Positions 8,761 to 17,698 of a DNA stretch of 64,000 nt are shown here, in pieces; position 1 is the stretch's first letter; the number at the start of each line of letters is the position of its first letter. The position numbers and the translations under genes were made by a program. Origin of the DNA: Secundilactobacillus angelensis (lineage in GTDB: Bacteria; Bacillota; Bacilli; Lactobacillales; Lactobacillaceae); the NCBI RefSeq assembly GCF_012641075.1, contig NZ_JAAXLJ010000001.1, positions 124,001 to 188,000 of the forward strand, given 5' to 3'. The notes below the pieces were generated by a model. That model did no database searches, had not been told where the DNA came from, and saw only the letters and a program-made list of their open reading frames with translations.

Positions 8761-10092
8761 ATGGACAAAGCATCGACTCGATCGGAAAAACAAATTGCTG
8801 CAAACATCTTAAAGGGCTCTTTAGGTAATATGATTGAATGGTTTGATTGGTATGTTTATGCTTTCTTTGCGATATACTTTTCTGCTGCTTTTTTTCCAGC
8901 TGAAAACAAGACCGCAGAGTTACTTTCAACGGCGGCAGTCTTTGCTGTTGGATTCTTGATGCGACCACTAGGTTCATTTGTCATGGGGCGCTTTGCGGAT
9001 AGAAAGGGGCGGCGTGCTGCACTGACGCTTTCTGTGACAATTATGGCGACTGGTTCTTTGATTATCGCGATCACGCCAACCTTTAAATCGATTGGGGTTT
9101 GGTCACCGATTATTTTGGTAGCAACCCGGATGTTCCAGGGACTGTCACTAGGCGGGGAATATGGTACCTCCGCTACCTATTTATCTGAAATGGCGTCACC
9201 TAAACGCCGCGGTTTCTATTCATCCTTCCAATATGTCACGTTGATTTCAGGTCAATTATTTGCGTTGTTGGTTCAAATTGTGTTGCAGAACGTTCTAACG
9301 AATGCTCTGTTATTTGCGTTTGGCTGGCGAATTCCGTTCGTGATTGGTGCTTTCGGAGCAGTGGGTGTCTTATGGCTGCGTTTATCAATGGAAGAATCGG
9401 ATCAGTTTGAAGCTCGAAACAAGCACAGTAAGAAAGCGGGGACGTTAACACTCTTGGCTCAGTATCCGAAGCAATTCTTCACGGTGGTCGGGTTGACATT
9501 TGGCGGTACCATTGCCTTTTACGCCTATACCACATACCTCCAAAAATTCATGATCAACACCACGGGACTCAATACCCGGGTTGTTTCAGTGATTAACTTC
9601 TTTGCACTCCTGATCATGTTGGTCCTACAACCGATTTTCGGTCATCTTTCAGATAAAATTGGCCGTAAGCCACTGTTATTGTGGTTCGGAATTGGTGGCA
9701 CCGTGTTTACCGTTCCAATCTTTACCCTATTGGCACACGTGCATTCTCCATGGGCAGCGTTCTTCCTGATGTTAGGCGGTGTTGTGATCGTTTCTGGTTA
9801 CACGTCAATTAATGCCATCGTTAAGGCGGAACTCTTCCCAACGGAGATTCGGGCTTTAGGAGTTGGCTTCCCGTATGGGCTAACGGTTGCGTTATTTGGT
9901 GGTACTGTTGAATACGTTGCCCTCTGGTTGCGATCAGTGAACCTTGAGTCACTCTTCTTCTGGTACGTTGCCTTGGCGTCCCTTGTTTCACTGGTGGTTT
10001 ACTGGCATATGTTGGAAACTTCCACAGCGTCAGAAATCAATGTGGACAGCGTGCCTGCTGCTCCGGTTAAGAATGGTGAAGCAGCTGAATAG
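8761..10092 (+). CDS. MHS-family (ShiA/KgtP-like) MFS transporter
   Basis: Metabolite:H+ symporter of the MFS, twelve helices, about 443 residues, likely importing an organic acid such as a dicarboxylate, shikimate or a compatible solute. The start is ATG 8761, seven bases after GGGAGG; a TTG at 8755 is too close to that site. Family marks are the N-terminal NMIEWFDWYVYAFFAIYF segment, the loop GRFADRKGRR and the motif RMFQGLSLGGEYG after helix 4. The gene is divergent from the NCS2 permease. The substrate is not resolved. Confidence 0.87.
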   Translation: MDKASTRSEKQIAANILKGSLGNMIEWFDWYVYAFFAIYFSAAFFPAENKTAELLSTAAVFAVGFLMRPLGSFVMGRFADRKGRRAALTLSVTIMATGSLIIAITPTFKSIGVWSPIILVATRMFQGLSLGGEYGTSATYLSEMASPKRRGFYSSFQYVTLISGQLFALLVQIVLQNVLTNALLFAFGWRIPFVIGAFGAVGVLWLRLSMEESDQFEARNKHSKKAGTLTLLAQYPKQFFTVVGLTFGGTIAFYAYTTYLQKFMINTTGLNTRVVSVINFFALLIMLVLQPIFGHLSDKIGRKPLLLWFGIGGTVFTVPIFTLLAHVHSPWAAFFLMLGGVVIVSGYTSINAIVKAELFPTEIRALGVGFPYGLTVALFGGTVEYVALWLRSVNLESLFFWYVALASLVSLVVYWHMLETSTASEINVDSVPAAPVKNGEAAE

Positions 10093-10213
10093 TCATTCTT
10101 GAGTTAAATGAAACCATTAAAACAGTGGTAGTCGATTGTTTTCCTTTAATACCTAAAACTAATATATTAGTGGTGATATAATAATCACAAAGTATGAAGG
10201 GAAGCATAGGTAA

Positions 10214-11446
10214 ATGACAACGTATAAAGGTGAACCACTTAATATTTTGCATACCATTGGCTTGGATGTGCTCTATCCAGTGGTTCGTGTAGCACTCCAT
10301 TTTGGTGGCCAACTTGATCGGACACGATTTGAATCCGCGTTAGAAGCAGTGACAACAGTAGTTCCCGAACTGCTGTGTCGTTATGATGTTCAAAATAATC
10401 AATGGATACAGGTGACGGATCAAGTTGCGGATTTAATTTTGGATAACGTGACCGACATTGATGCAGACGCGGCTAACTGGGATTTAATGAAAGAACCGCA
10501 ATTACGCGTCTATTGGAATGAGCAGGACGGTCGCACAGTACTGACACTTTACATCAGCCATATTTTGACGGATGGGGCAGGGAGTAAACAACTACTGTAC
10601 TTGCTGGCCAAGGCGTATACGAAGGGCAGCGAAGCAGTAACGGGGATTAAAAACCTTCAGGACGTTGCCTGGCTTGAGCAGCTGATCAAGGAGCGGCCAC
10701 AAAAAGCTAGTCGCCAAACTGATCATCCAGCTAAACCATTGTTGTTGCCACGTTTAAATGCTGATGGACCAGCTAAGTATCGGGTTGGTCGGGTTACTTT
10801 ATCGGCTGGAGATACGGCACAATTAATTGAAGCAACTCATGCAGCGGGTGTGACGGTAAATGACGTTGTGATGGCCTCGTTTGGCCGGGTGATGCAGCAA
10901 TTCGCTGGTAATTCCACGCTAGCATTGGCCTGCCCAACGGATATGCGGCAATTCAATCAATTTCCGAAGCACACAGTACAAATTGCCAACATGACATCCC
11001 GGTACAATATTTCAATGGCTGCTGAGATTGATTCTCCGCTGGAAGAGTTAATTCAGCGGTTTCACAAGGAAATGCAGACTCGAAAAGATCAGCGCCAGTG
11101 TTTCGATTCCGTCGCCAGTTTGTTGAGTCAATACCATAGTCAGCCGGTAGCCAAATTACAGCAAGCGGCTGAGGATAATTACCATATTCGAGAGATTGCC
11201 TACACGAACTTCGGTGTTCTGAATGCCCAACAGTTGCAATTTGGTGAGGTTAGTCTTGATGACCTAGTCATTACTGGTGGCTTTCGTCGTGCGCCAATGT
11301 ATCAGATTGCTGCGGGCACTTTCAATGGGAAGCTGACCCTCGCTTTCAATATGATTGGCAGCGATGCTGAAGAGACCTTTGGGATGGCATTAGCTCGGGA
11401 TGTGGCAAATGCTGTGCGGTATTTTTCGGTGGCGACGGTGAAATAA
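10214..11446 (+). CDS. Condensation-domain / acyltransferase-like protein
   Basis: A 410-residue protein of the chloramphenicol acetyltransferase-like fold shared by NRPS condensation domains, alcohol acetyltransferases and wax-ester synthases. The catalytic HxxxDG motif is present as HILTDG near residues 116-121. The second half contains a conserved NFG segment in place of DFG. No carrier protein or synthetase gene is nearby, so it is not part of a visible NRPS. A free-standing acyltransferase of unknown substrate is the best reading. It is monocistronic, with a hairpin terminator 16 bases downstream. Confidence 0.7.
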   Translation: MTTYKGEPLNILHTIGLDVLYPVVRVALHFGGQLDRTRFESALEAVTTVVPELLCRYDVQNNQWIQVTDQVADLILDNVTDIDADAANWDLMKEPQLRVYWNEQDGRTVLTLYISHILTDGAGSKQLLYLLAKAYTKGSEAVTGIKNLQDVAWLEQLIKERPQKASRQTDHPAKPLLLPRLNADGPAKYRVGRVTLSAGDTAQLIEATHAAGVTVNDVVMASFGRVMQQFAGNSTLALACPTDMRQFNQFPKHTVQIANMTSRYNISMAAEIDSPLEELIQRFHKEMQTRKDQRQCFDSVASLLSQYHSQPVAKLQQAAEDNYHIREIAYTNFGVLNAQQLQFGEVSLDDLVITGGFRRAPMYQIAAGTFNGKLTLAFNMIGSDAEETFGMALARDVANAVRYFSVATVK

Positions 11447-11462
11447 AATAGAAGAGAAAATG

Positions 11463-11503
11463 AAATCAGCTATATCTCAGGGGGGATATGGCTGATTTAT
11501 TTT
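11463..11503 (+). terminator. Terminator of condensation-domain gene
   Basis: AAATCAGCTATATC / GATATGGCTGATTT hairpin followed by a T-rich tract (TATTTTATAT). Confidence 0.8.
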
Positions 11504-11525
11504 ATATAGCCGAATCGTGTTCAGC

Positions 11526-11622
11526 AACACTGACTCCGGCCATATAAGGCAATCAAAATAGGCATTCCAAAGTACAGGAATACCCATTTTGATTGCCTTA
11601 TATTCTGGAGTCAACCCGTGTT
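11526..11622. repeat. Long imperfect inverted repeat
   Basis: The arms are about 43 bases with an eight-base loop. The inner part AAGGCAATCAAAAT pairs with ATTTTGATTGCCTT, then GACTCCGG with CTGGAGTC and AACAC with GTGTT. It is not preceded or followed by a T-tract. It could be a MITE-like relic or a structured RNA. No second copy was found in the window. Confidence 0.6.
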
Positions 11623-11644
11623 GCTTCACACCTGCAACAAAAAA

Positions 11645-11669
11645 GTCCCACGAATAGATTTCGTGGGAC
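11645..11669 (-). terminator. Terminator of small minus-strand transcript
   Basis: Perfect GTCCCACGAA / TTCGTGGGAC hairpin, followed on the minus strand by a T run. Confidence 0.8.
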
Positions 11670-11686
11670 CCTCTCTTAAGTATCAG

Positions 11687-11740
11687 CTATTTAACTGAAG
11701 TCTCCGTAGCTGATGCTTTAAGACTTATTCCGTAACTCAA
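11687..11740 (-). CDS. Putative 17-residue peptide in a small transcript
   Basis: TTG start preceded by a very strong Shine-Dalgarno (GGGGGTGAT, reverse of 11744-11752), encoding MSYGISLKASATETSVK. The unit is complete on the minus strand: -35 TTGACA, 17-base spacer, -10 TATTAT, this open frame and a perfect terminator, giving about 125 nt. The layout recalls type I holin-like toxin genes, but the peptide has no membrane helix. Translation is not certain; the RNA itself may be the product. Confidence 0.4.
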   Translation of the reverse strand: MSYGISLKASATETSVK

Positions 11741-11768
11741 AGCATCACCCCCTTTTTTGATTGTGGCT

Positions 11769-11797
11769 ATAATACAATGATATTGATTAATTGTCAA
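11769..11797 (-). promoter_or_regulatory. Consensus promoter of the small transcript
   Basis: Reverse strand TTGACA (11797-11792), 17 bases, TATTAT (11774-11769). It drives the 125-nt unit that ends at the hairpin 11645-11669. Confidence 0.7.
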
Positions 11798-11851
11798 CTA
11801 CTTATTACGGCGTGAATGATAACGCTCTTAACTGTTGGTTTGACAATCAAT

Positions 11852-12691
11852 TTAGTCGAATTCTTCGTACTCATTTGGGTCCTGATTAGTGCTTCGGCCA
11901 TCTGGTTTAGTCAGGGAATTAATGGCCTGAATCTCGTCGTCGGTCAACTTGAAATCGAAAATATCGAGATTTTGGCGTTGGTGAATCAGACTACTGGACT
12001 TTGGAATCGGCACGACGCCCCGTTGCGTGTGCCAACGCAGAATAATTTGACCCGTGTTTTTATCGTACTTCTTGGCTAATTTTTGAATAATTGGTTCCTT
12101 TAACGACTTGCTGCCACGACCGAGTGGACTCCATGCTTCAGTCGCGATTCCCCGGTCTTTGTTAGCTTGCAAATTAGCTTCATTGATCCAATACGGATGA
12201 ATCTCAATCTGGTTGACGGCAGGGGTGACACCCGTTTCATTGATCAAACGATCCAGGTGTTCAGGCATGAAGTTGGACACCCCAATCGTGTGAATCAAGC
12301 CAAGTTTTTGTGCAGTAATCAGGGCACGCCAAGCTTCAACATAATGATCCCGCTTCGGTAATGGCCAGTGGATCAAGAATAAATCAAAGTAGTCTAGTCC
12401 CATCCGAGCCAGAGATTCTGTGATGGCATCAAGCGCATCATCATAGTGGTGATACTTACCTGGTAACTTTGATGACACAATAAATTGACTGCGAGGAATG
12501 CCACTTTCACGGATGGCTTTACCAACGATGCCTTCATTATCGTAATTGGTGGCACTGTCCAGTGACCGGTAACCATCATGGATTGCTGATAGAATCTGGT
12601 CAATACCTTGAGCACCGCGAATTTGATAGGTACCAAATCCTAACATCGGTAATTGGTGACCATCGTTTAATAAGACGTTTGGAATTTTCAT
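11852..12691 (-). CDS. Aldo/keto reductase
   Basis: NADPH-dependent carbonyl reductase of the AKR5 (2,5-diketogluconate reductase-like) group, 279 residues, cytosolic. The catalytic tetrad is visible: D and Y in LDSATNYD, K in SSKLPG and H in LIHWPLP. The cofactor pocket is represented by GVSNF and the C-terminal IPKSS motif that binds the 2'-phosphate of NADPH. It is transcribed alone on the minus strand, divergent from the ABC exporter operon. The physiological substrate is unknown; aldehydes and diketones are typical. Confidence 0.9.
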   Translation of the reverse strand: MKIPNVLLNDGHQLPMLGFGTYQIRGAQGIDQILSAIHDGYRSLDSATNYDNEGIVGKAIRESGIPRSQFIVSSKLPGKYHHYDDALDAITESLARMGLDYFDLFLIHWPLPKRDHYVEAWRALITAQKLGLIHTIGVSNFMPEHLDRLINETGVTPAVNQIEIHPYWINEANLQANKDRGIATEAWSPLGRGSKSLKEPIIQKLAKKYDKNTGQIILRWHTQRGVVPIPKSSSLIHQRQNLDIFDFKLTDDEIQAINSLTKPDGRSTNQDPNEYEEFD

Positions 12692-12782
12692 ATTCTGAGT
12701 CCTCCTTAGCTTACAACTATCATCATTATAATGGTTCGAGTTAGGTGTAAGTCAAGTGAGGTGTATAAAGGCAAAAAATATA

Positions 12783-12826
12783 TTGACTCGCAAGTCATTG
12801 ACTTACTGGTCAATAAAGAATATACT
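12783..12826 (+). promoter_or_regulatory. ABC exporter promoter with TetR-type operator
   Basis: -35 TTGACT (12798-12803), 17-base spacer, -10 TATACT (12821-12826). Two adjoining dyads, TGACTCGCAAGTCA and TTGACTTACTGGTCAA, cover the -35. They are the likely operator of the TetR protein encoded at the end of the operon, giving autoregulation. Confidence 0.65.
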
Positions 12827-12881
12827 CTGGGTGAAATTAAGGATGCCACAATTTTGTTTGGTGAATTAGGAGGGGATAACG

Positions 12882-13802
12882 ATGGTACAAAGCGTTGTAA
12901 GCATTAATCATTTACAGAAATCATTTGGTAAGTTTCAAGCCTTGAAGGACATTACTTTTGATGTTCAGGCTGGTGAAGTGTTTGGGTTCATTGGTCCGAA
13001 TGGTGCTGGTAAATCCACAACTATCCGGGTCCTATTGGGTATCTTGAAAGCTAACAGTGGTCAGGCAACGATTTTTAACGAGGACGTGTGGCAAAATGCC
13101 GTCGCTATTCATAACCGCATTGCCTATGTCCCTGGTGATGTTTATCTGTGGCCTAACTTAACCGGTGGTGAAATGATTGATTTTCTGTTGAAGCTCAATC
13201 ACCAAAAGCACAGTACGACAACTGACGAGCTGATTCACGAGTTTGAATTAGATCCAAAGAAAAAATCGCGTAACTACTCAAAAGGAAACCGCCAGAAAGT
13301 TGCGTTAATTGCAGCGCTATCTACGGCAGCTGATTTATATATTTTTGATGAGCCGACCAGTGGGTTAGACCCACTCATGGAAGAGCTGTTTCAGAAACAC
13401 GTCTTAGCGTTAAAGCAACAGGGGAAAAGCGTGCTATTGTCCAGCCATATTCTCTCTGAAGTGGAGCGGATGTGTGACCGAATCGGAATTATTCGTGGCG
13501 GTGAAATCATTGAAACAGGAACGCTGGAACAAATGCGACAGCTGACTCGAACACAAGTGATCGTTCAGGCCAAACAATCACTGGCCGGTGTTGAAAGCTT
13601 AGCAGGTGTCCATGATTTTCGGCTGGATAGTCACGTTACAAATAAGGCAGTGTTTGCCGTGGACACTACCCAAATTGGTCAGGTGATGGCCGATTTAGCA
13701 AAAAGAGAAATTGTGACTTTGCAGACCACGCCACCAACCTTGGAAGATTTATTCATGCATTACTATAATGCAGAGGGGGCTGAGGATCATGACACAAAGT
13801 AA
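12882..13802 (+). CDS. Drug-export ABC transporter, ATP-binding subunit
   Basis: Cytosolic ATPase of an export-type ABC transporter, 306 residues. The Walker A is GPNGAGKST (residues about 39-47). The signature motif is YSKGNRQK, a departure from LSGGQ that is common in this subgroup. The Walker B is LYIFDEP, followed by the H-loop SSH. The last 80 residues form the DUF4162-like tail of CcmA-type exporters. It overlaps the permease gene by 14 bases, and a TetR gene follows. The start has AGGAGGGG nine bases ahead. Export of a polyketide-type or peptide antibiotic is the likely role. Confidence 0.9.
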   Translation: MVQSVVSINHLQKSFGKFQALKDITFDVQAGEVFGFIGPNGAGKSTTIRVLLGILKANSGQATIFNEDVWQNAVAIHNRIAYVPGDVYLWPNLTGGEMIDFLLKLNHQKHSTTTDELIHEFELDPKKKSRNYSKGNRQKVALIAALSTAADLYIFDEPTSGLDPLMEELFQKHVLALKQQGKSVLLSSHILSEVERMCDRIGIIRGGEIIETGTLEQMRQLTRTQVIVQAKQSLAGVESLAGVHDFRLDSHVTNKAVFAVDTTQIGQVMADLAKREIVTLQTTPPTLEDLFMHYYNAEGAEDHDTK

Positions 13803-15408
13803 TCAAGTAGCTCAGACTGGCTATCTAACACGGATGTACCTGCGACACGATCGGTTGGCAATTATTGTTTGGCTATTAGGAATTGTAAGTATGGTCGGCG
13901 CAGGTGCCAGCAAGATCATTGGCTTAAGCGGTAGTGATAAACAGGTGGCTTCATTAGGCACCACACTGGACACTCCCTCCATGGCGGCCTTATTTGGTCC
14001 TTTTACCGCAGTAAAGCCTTATACCACGGCAGCTATTTTCGCAGCTTCCATGATGGTCTTCACTGGACTGCTGATGGCAATCATGAACATCTTTTTTGCA
14101 ATCCGAAATACTCGGACGCAAGAAGATAACGGTGTGTTGGAAATGGTTCGTGCGCACAGTGTCGGCCGACAAAGTCCTCTCCTATCAACAGTTTACGAAT
14201 TACTCTTGATTAATCTCTTAGCTGGGGTGCTGTCCGCGGTAACACTTCAAGCAATCAACATGGACGGGTCCGATGTACTGGGCGATTGGTTATTTGGACT
14301 TGGGCTTGCAGCATTTGGCTTGATGTTTGGCGCTTTTACGCTTTTTCTATCACAACTTGCCAGTAATTCTCGTGGCGCAACGACAATGAGTTACAGCCTG
14401 TTAGGTCTGCTCTATGTTCTTAGAGCAATGACGGACGTTCAAAATGTTAAATATACGTGGTGGACGGTTTTCGGTTGGGTAGAAAAGATTGATCCCCATG
14501 GTAAGAATCGCCTAACACCTGTTTTATATATGCTGGTTCTGGCGGTTGTGATTCTGGTGGCGACTTTTGTTATCAGTTCTGAGCGAGATTTAGGATCCGG
14601 GCTTCTACCCGATCGCCCTGGTCGTAGTCATGCCAGTGCCTTATTAGCGGGGCCGACTACGCTGGTCTTTCGGCTGGAACGCACGAGTATTATCGCTTGG
14701 GTCGTTGGTCTTGCTGTATATGGAACCAGCATGGGAACCTTGTTTAATACCGTCGGCGATATGATGAACAACAGCCCAATGATTGCAAAAATTATTGGTC
14801 CTGCTGCCGCCGCTTCAGTTGGACGAACCATGACCTTGCAGTTTGCTTCTTTAATGAGCGTCGTGATGGCAATCGGCGCCAGCGTGCCAGCAATCGCAAC
14901 GATGCTGCGCCTTAATAGTGATGAACGAAAAGGCTGGTTAGAGGCAATCCATGCTCATAGTGTTTCTCGGTGGCACTTATTTGGCGCCTACACCGTAGTT
15001 GGCACAGTTGCGGGATTACTAACCCTGTTTGCTGGTACATTTGGGATGGCTTTGGGTGGTCAAGGCGCTAAGCACGCCTTCAATATTAGTCGGATGATGC
15101 GATCATTTTGGGCGTTTACACCCGCTGTGTTGGTAGTGATCGGTGTTGTTGCTGTATTAGTTGGATTAATGCCAAGGTATGAAAAAATTTCCTGGGTAAT
15201 ACCAATTTATGCAGTGTTGTCGATTTACCTTGGCGGATTGCTGGATTTTCCTGAATGGACGAAGAAGTTAACCCCGTTTGGCTGGATTAATAAAGTACCA
15301 TTAAAAGCAGTTCAGTGGGATCAAGCGGGTTGGCTGGTATTATTGAGCATAGTACTCATACTGGTTGGATACATTTTATATAAAAGGCGTGACTTGGTTG
15401 AAAATTAG
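13789..15408 (+). CDS. ABC exporter permease, polyketide-antibiotic type
   Basis: Large permease (539 residues) of the COG3559 / tetronasin-resistance kind with about twelve helices in two similar halves. The start is taken as ATG 13789 after GGGGCTGAGG; an in-frame ATG at 13768 is further from this site. In both halves a hydrophobic hairpin is followed by a VRAHSVGR or IHAHSVSR motif, showing internal duplication. It pairs with the ATPase upstream and probably extrudes a hydrophobic antibiotic. The operon ends with its TetR regulator. Confidence 0.85.
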   Translation: MTQSNQVAQTGYLTRMYLRHDRLAIIVWLLGIVSMVGAGASKIIGLSGSDKQVASLGTTLDTPSMAALFGPFTAVKPYTTAAIFAASMMVFTGLLMAIMNIFFAIRNTRTQEDNGVLEMVRAHSVGRQSPLLSTVYELLLINLLAGVLSAVTLQAINMDGSDVLGDWLFGLGLAAFGLMFGAFTLFLSQLASNSRGATTMSYSLLGLLYVLRAMTDVQNVKYTWWTVFGWVEKIDPHGKNRLTPVLYMLVLAVVILVATFVISSERDLGSGLLPDRPGRSHASALLAGPTTLVFRLERTSIIAWVVGLAVYGTSMGTLFNTVGDMMNNSPMIAKIIGPAAAASVGRTMTLQFASLMSVVMAIGASVPAIATMLRLNSDERKGWLEAIHAHSVSRWHLFGAYTVVGTVAGLLTLFAGTFGMALGGQGAKHAFNISRMMRSFWAFTPAVLVVIGVVAVLVGLMPRYEKISWVIPIYAVLSIYLGGLLDFPEWTKKLTPFGWINKVPLKAVQWDQAGWLVLLSIVLILVGYILYKRRDLVEN

Positions 15409-15422
15409 AGGAGGGAAAATGA

Positions 15423-16070
15423 ATGCTTGAAATGAATCCCGAAATTCCAAAGGATCCAGAAAAGATTGATCGAATTATGGCTAGTGCAACCAAAATCTTT
15501 GCTAACAATGGCTATTTACAAGCTAAAACCGCTGATATTGCGAAAGATGCTGACGTTTCTAAGGGCATCGTTTTTCGCTACTTTGGCGATAAAGGCCACC
15601 TCTATCTGGCTACCGTGACGTATGTGATTGACCTGTTAACTAAACGGGCCGATTTTACCGTTTGGACGGACGCAAAAGACTTAGGTGACATGATTGAACG
15701 GGCGGTACGCTATAAAATTGAACTCCAGTTGCAATATCCCGACGAGTTTAAGTTGTCGGTGCAGTCCTTTGGTGAAATGAATGTGTTACCAGAGGATATT
15801 CGACCACAGATCAGCGAATTGTGGCAAAAGCAGACCACCACGTCGATTGCCATGCTGGAGGAACCAGTATTGGATCGAATGAAGCTTCGACCAGGAGTTG
15901 ATAAGACCATTTTGAAAAAGTTATTGGGTTCAATCGGGAACTCTGTGTTTGTGGAGGCTGAAGCGTTTATGAAGAAGCATCCTGATGCTAAAATTGAGGA
16001 TTTCGAACCAATCATTAATGAGATTCAAGCTGAATACGAAATTTTGGAACATGGTTTTGCTACTAAATAA
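15423..16070 (+). CDS. TetR-family repressor of the ABC exporter operon
   Basis: Transcriptional repressor of 215 residues. The N-terminal helix-turn-helix spans residues about 14-60 (ASATKIFANNGYLQAKTADI, then VSKGIVFRYFGDK), the standard TetR pattern. The C-terminal ligand domain is variable. The start is ATG 15423, six bases after GAGGAGGG. It is the last gene of the exporter operon, and its operator is probably the dyad pair at 12783-12813 overlapping the -35. A long terminator follows. Confidence 0.88.
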   Translation: MLEMNPEIPKDPEKIDRIMASATKIFANNGYLQAKTADIAKDADVSKGIVFRYFGDKGHLYLATVTYVIDLLTKRADFTVWTDAKDLGDMIERAVRYKIELQLQYPDEFKLSVQSFGEMNVLPEDIRPQISELWQKQTTTSIAMLEEPVLDRMKLRPGVDKTILKKLLGSIGNSVFVEAEAFMKKHPDAKIEDFEPIINEIQAEYEILEHGFATK

Positions 16071-16094
16071 ATGTGGGATACGAATTGGTTAATG

Positions 16095-16139
16095 CAAAAG
16101 CAGCTATGCCGACACTGTTGTCGGTATAGCTGCTTTTTA
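16095..16139 (+). terminator. Terminator of ABC exporter operon
   Basis: AAAAGCAGCTATGCCGACA pairs with TGTCGGTATAGCTGCTTTT. The arms are about 19 bases with a very short loop. It may also serve the converging YczE-like gene. Confidence 0.85.
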
Positions 16140-16151
16140 GGTTGTGATTTT

Positions 16152-16820
16152 TTACCGATTAGTCACTGGTTTGACCGTAAAATTATGCGTTAGATGTGGC
16201 CAAACGACGCGGTCGGATATGGCGATGAGAATGCCATTGCCGAAAATTGAGAACAACGTTGCAACGTTGACAGAAAGAATCTGTCCGGTAGCGAAGTAGG
16301 TGATGCCAATCATGATGGCAGCTGGTAAAAAGTCCAGTAATTGTGATGCTGTAGCGTTGCCTTTGAGGTATAAGAACCGCAAGATATTGGAGGTGTCGTC
16401 GTTAGGGTGCATGATAATGTTAGCACGCTGATAAAGTGAAATCCCGATGCAAAAAACGACGATACCTAAACAGCTAAAAATTAATCGCCAAATGACAGGT
16501 GCATGATTAATGCCAAATGCTTCCAACATTTGAGCAGAATACTGAACAATGCTACCGAAAAAGACCACGTACACGATTTCGTAAAAGAGTCGCTTGCCAT
16601 CAAATCTACGGATTAAAAACTGATTGGTGATGGCATTGATGACGCCGATTATAAATAAGATGATGCCTAAGCTAACGCCAGTCCAGTTATGTAGATTAAC
16701 CGCGGAAGCCGTCCACAGGCCACTACCCATGTTACCGGCAACAGCCATCCCGTTACCGAAAGCATTCAAAAGCAGGCCAGCAATCAGACCAATCCACCGT
16801 TCTTTTAACGTATTTTTCAC
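16152..16820 (-). CDS. YczE/YyaS/YitT-family membrane protein
   Basis: Integral membrane protein with five to six helices, related to the YczE family (DUF6198). Its function is unknown; a few relatives are linked to peptide production or export. The start chosen is GTG 16820, preceded by AGTGAGGCGGAAG. An in-frame TTG at 16862 would add 14 polar residues but has no ribosome-binding site. A GNGMAVAGNMGSGLWTA segment after helix 1 and a repeat-like GNG near residue 200 are visible. The neighbour on the same strand is a membrane-bound XRE regulator. Confidence 0.65.
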   Translation of the reverse strand: MKNTLKERWIGLIAGLLLNAFGNGMAVAGNMGSGLWTASAVNLHNWTGVSLGIILFIIGVINAITNQFLIRRFDGKRLFYEIVYVVFFGSIVQYSAQMLEAFGINHAPVIWRLIFSCLGIVVFCIGISLYQRANIIMHPNDDTSNILRFLYLKGNATASQLLDFLPAAIMIGITYFATGQILSVNVATLFSIFGNGILIAISDRVVWPHLTHNFTVKPVTNR

Positions 16821-16892
16821 ATCTTCCGCCTCACTTCCTGATAAGTTTATCATATTAGGCAAAAAATGTAATATATCAGTTTAAATTAACGG

Positions 16893-17489
16893 CTATTTTG
16901 TGAAATGATGCCTGATTTCTTCCGCAACGAGCACGAACCAAAGAGCGAAGGTAAGAATTAACAAGTTCTGTGAGAGGTTTGTAAAGGATTGTTGGTAGAT
17001 ACTAAAGCCTGAAATGAAACTCGAAATTACGGCTACACCAAACCACCACCAGCGAACTTTCAGCCACCGGACCCATGAATCAGTTTCATCGGCTGATTTG
17101 GCGAGATTGCTGATGTGGACAATCACGGCCATATTTAGTAGTCCCATTAGCAAAACCAGTGCCTTCATGATGTGTACAGAAGGTGTAAAGATAATGATGA
17201 CCAAAAAGAGGATATCGATGACCACGGTCAATTTTCTTGTAGGCTTAATTTCTGCCATGACCTCTTGTTTCTTCAGATAATTCTTCATGCCTTCATCTTC
17301 CTTCAACATTGTATCCAGTGACATATCATAGAAGTCGCTTAGTCGAATCAGACTATCAATGTCAGGATAGCTTTTGCCAGTTTCCCAGCTAGAAATGGTT
17401 TGCCGTGACACGTTTAATGCTGCCGCCACGTCCTGCTGGGTGCTGTGGTGTTCTTTTCGAGTTTGTTGCAGTCGTTCCCCAAATAGCAT
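16893..17489 (-). CDS. XRE-type regulator with C-terminal membrane domain
   Basis: The N-terminal helix-turn-helix covers residues 3-60 (LQQTRKEHHSTQQDVAAALN, then VSRQTISSWETGKSYPDIDSL), the classic Cro/CI fold. It is followed by a linker and four hydrophobic helices (residues about 85-195). Such membrane-anchored XRE proteins are frequent in lactobacilli and may sense membrane state. The start has GGAGGG upstream. Its target could be the YczE-like gene 30 bases downstream. No clear dyad was found. Confidence 0.8.
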   Translation of the reverse strand: MLFGERLQQTRKEHHSTQQDVAAALNVSRQTISSWETGKSYPDIDSLIRLSDFYDMSLDTMLKEDEGMKNYLKKQEVMAEIKPTRKLTVVIDILFLVIIIFTPSVHIMKALVLLMGLLNMAVIVHISNLAKSADETDSWVRWLKVRWWWFGVAVISSFISGFSIYQQSFTNLSQNLLILTFALWFVLVAEEIRHHFTK

Positions 17490-17662
17490 GTTTATATGCC
17501 CTCCTTATTCGTCTTCAAAGGTACCTGAAATTGGATGGAAATACTAGCTAAGTTTCTTAGCATCATTGATATGTGAGGAATTAGAGCTTGTTGATCTGGA
17601 ACAATTAAGCGATACTATTTACCGGGAAATAAAATTCAAAATTAAAATATTCTGAAATTAGC

Positions 17663-17691
17663 TTGACACTTTCTAACCTAAGAGCCATAAT
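17663..17691 (+). promoter_or_regulatory. Promoter of the methionine T-box operon
   Basis: TTGACA (17663-17668), 17-base spacer, CATAAT (17686-17691). Transcription is expected to start near 17699, at the 5' end of the T-box leader. Confidence 0.6.
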
Positions 17692-17698
17692 ATTCATC

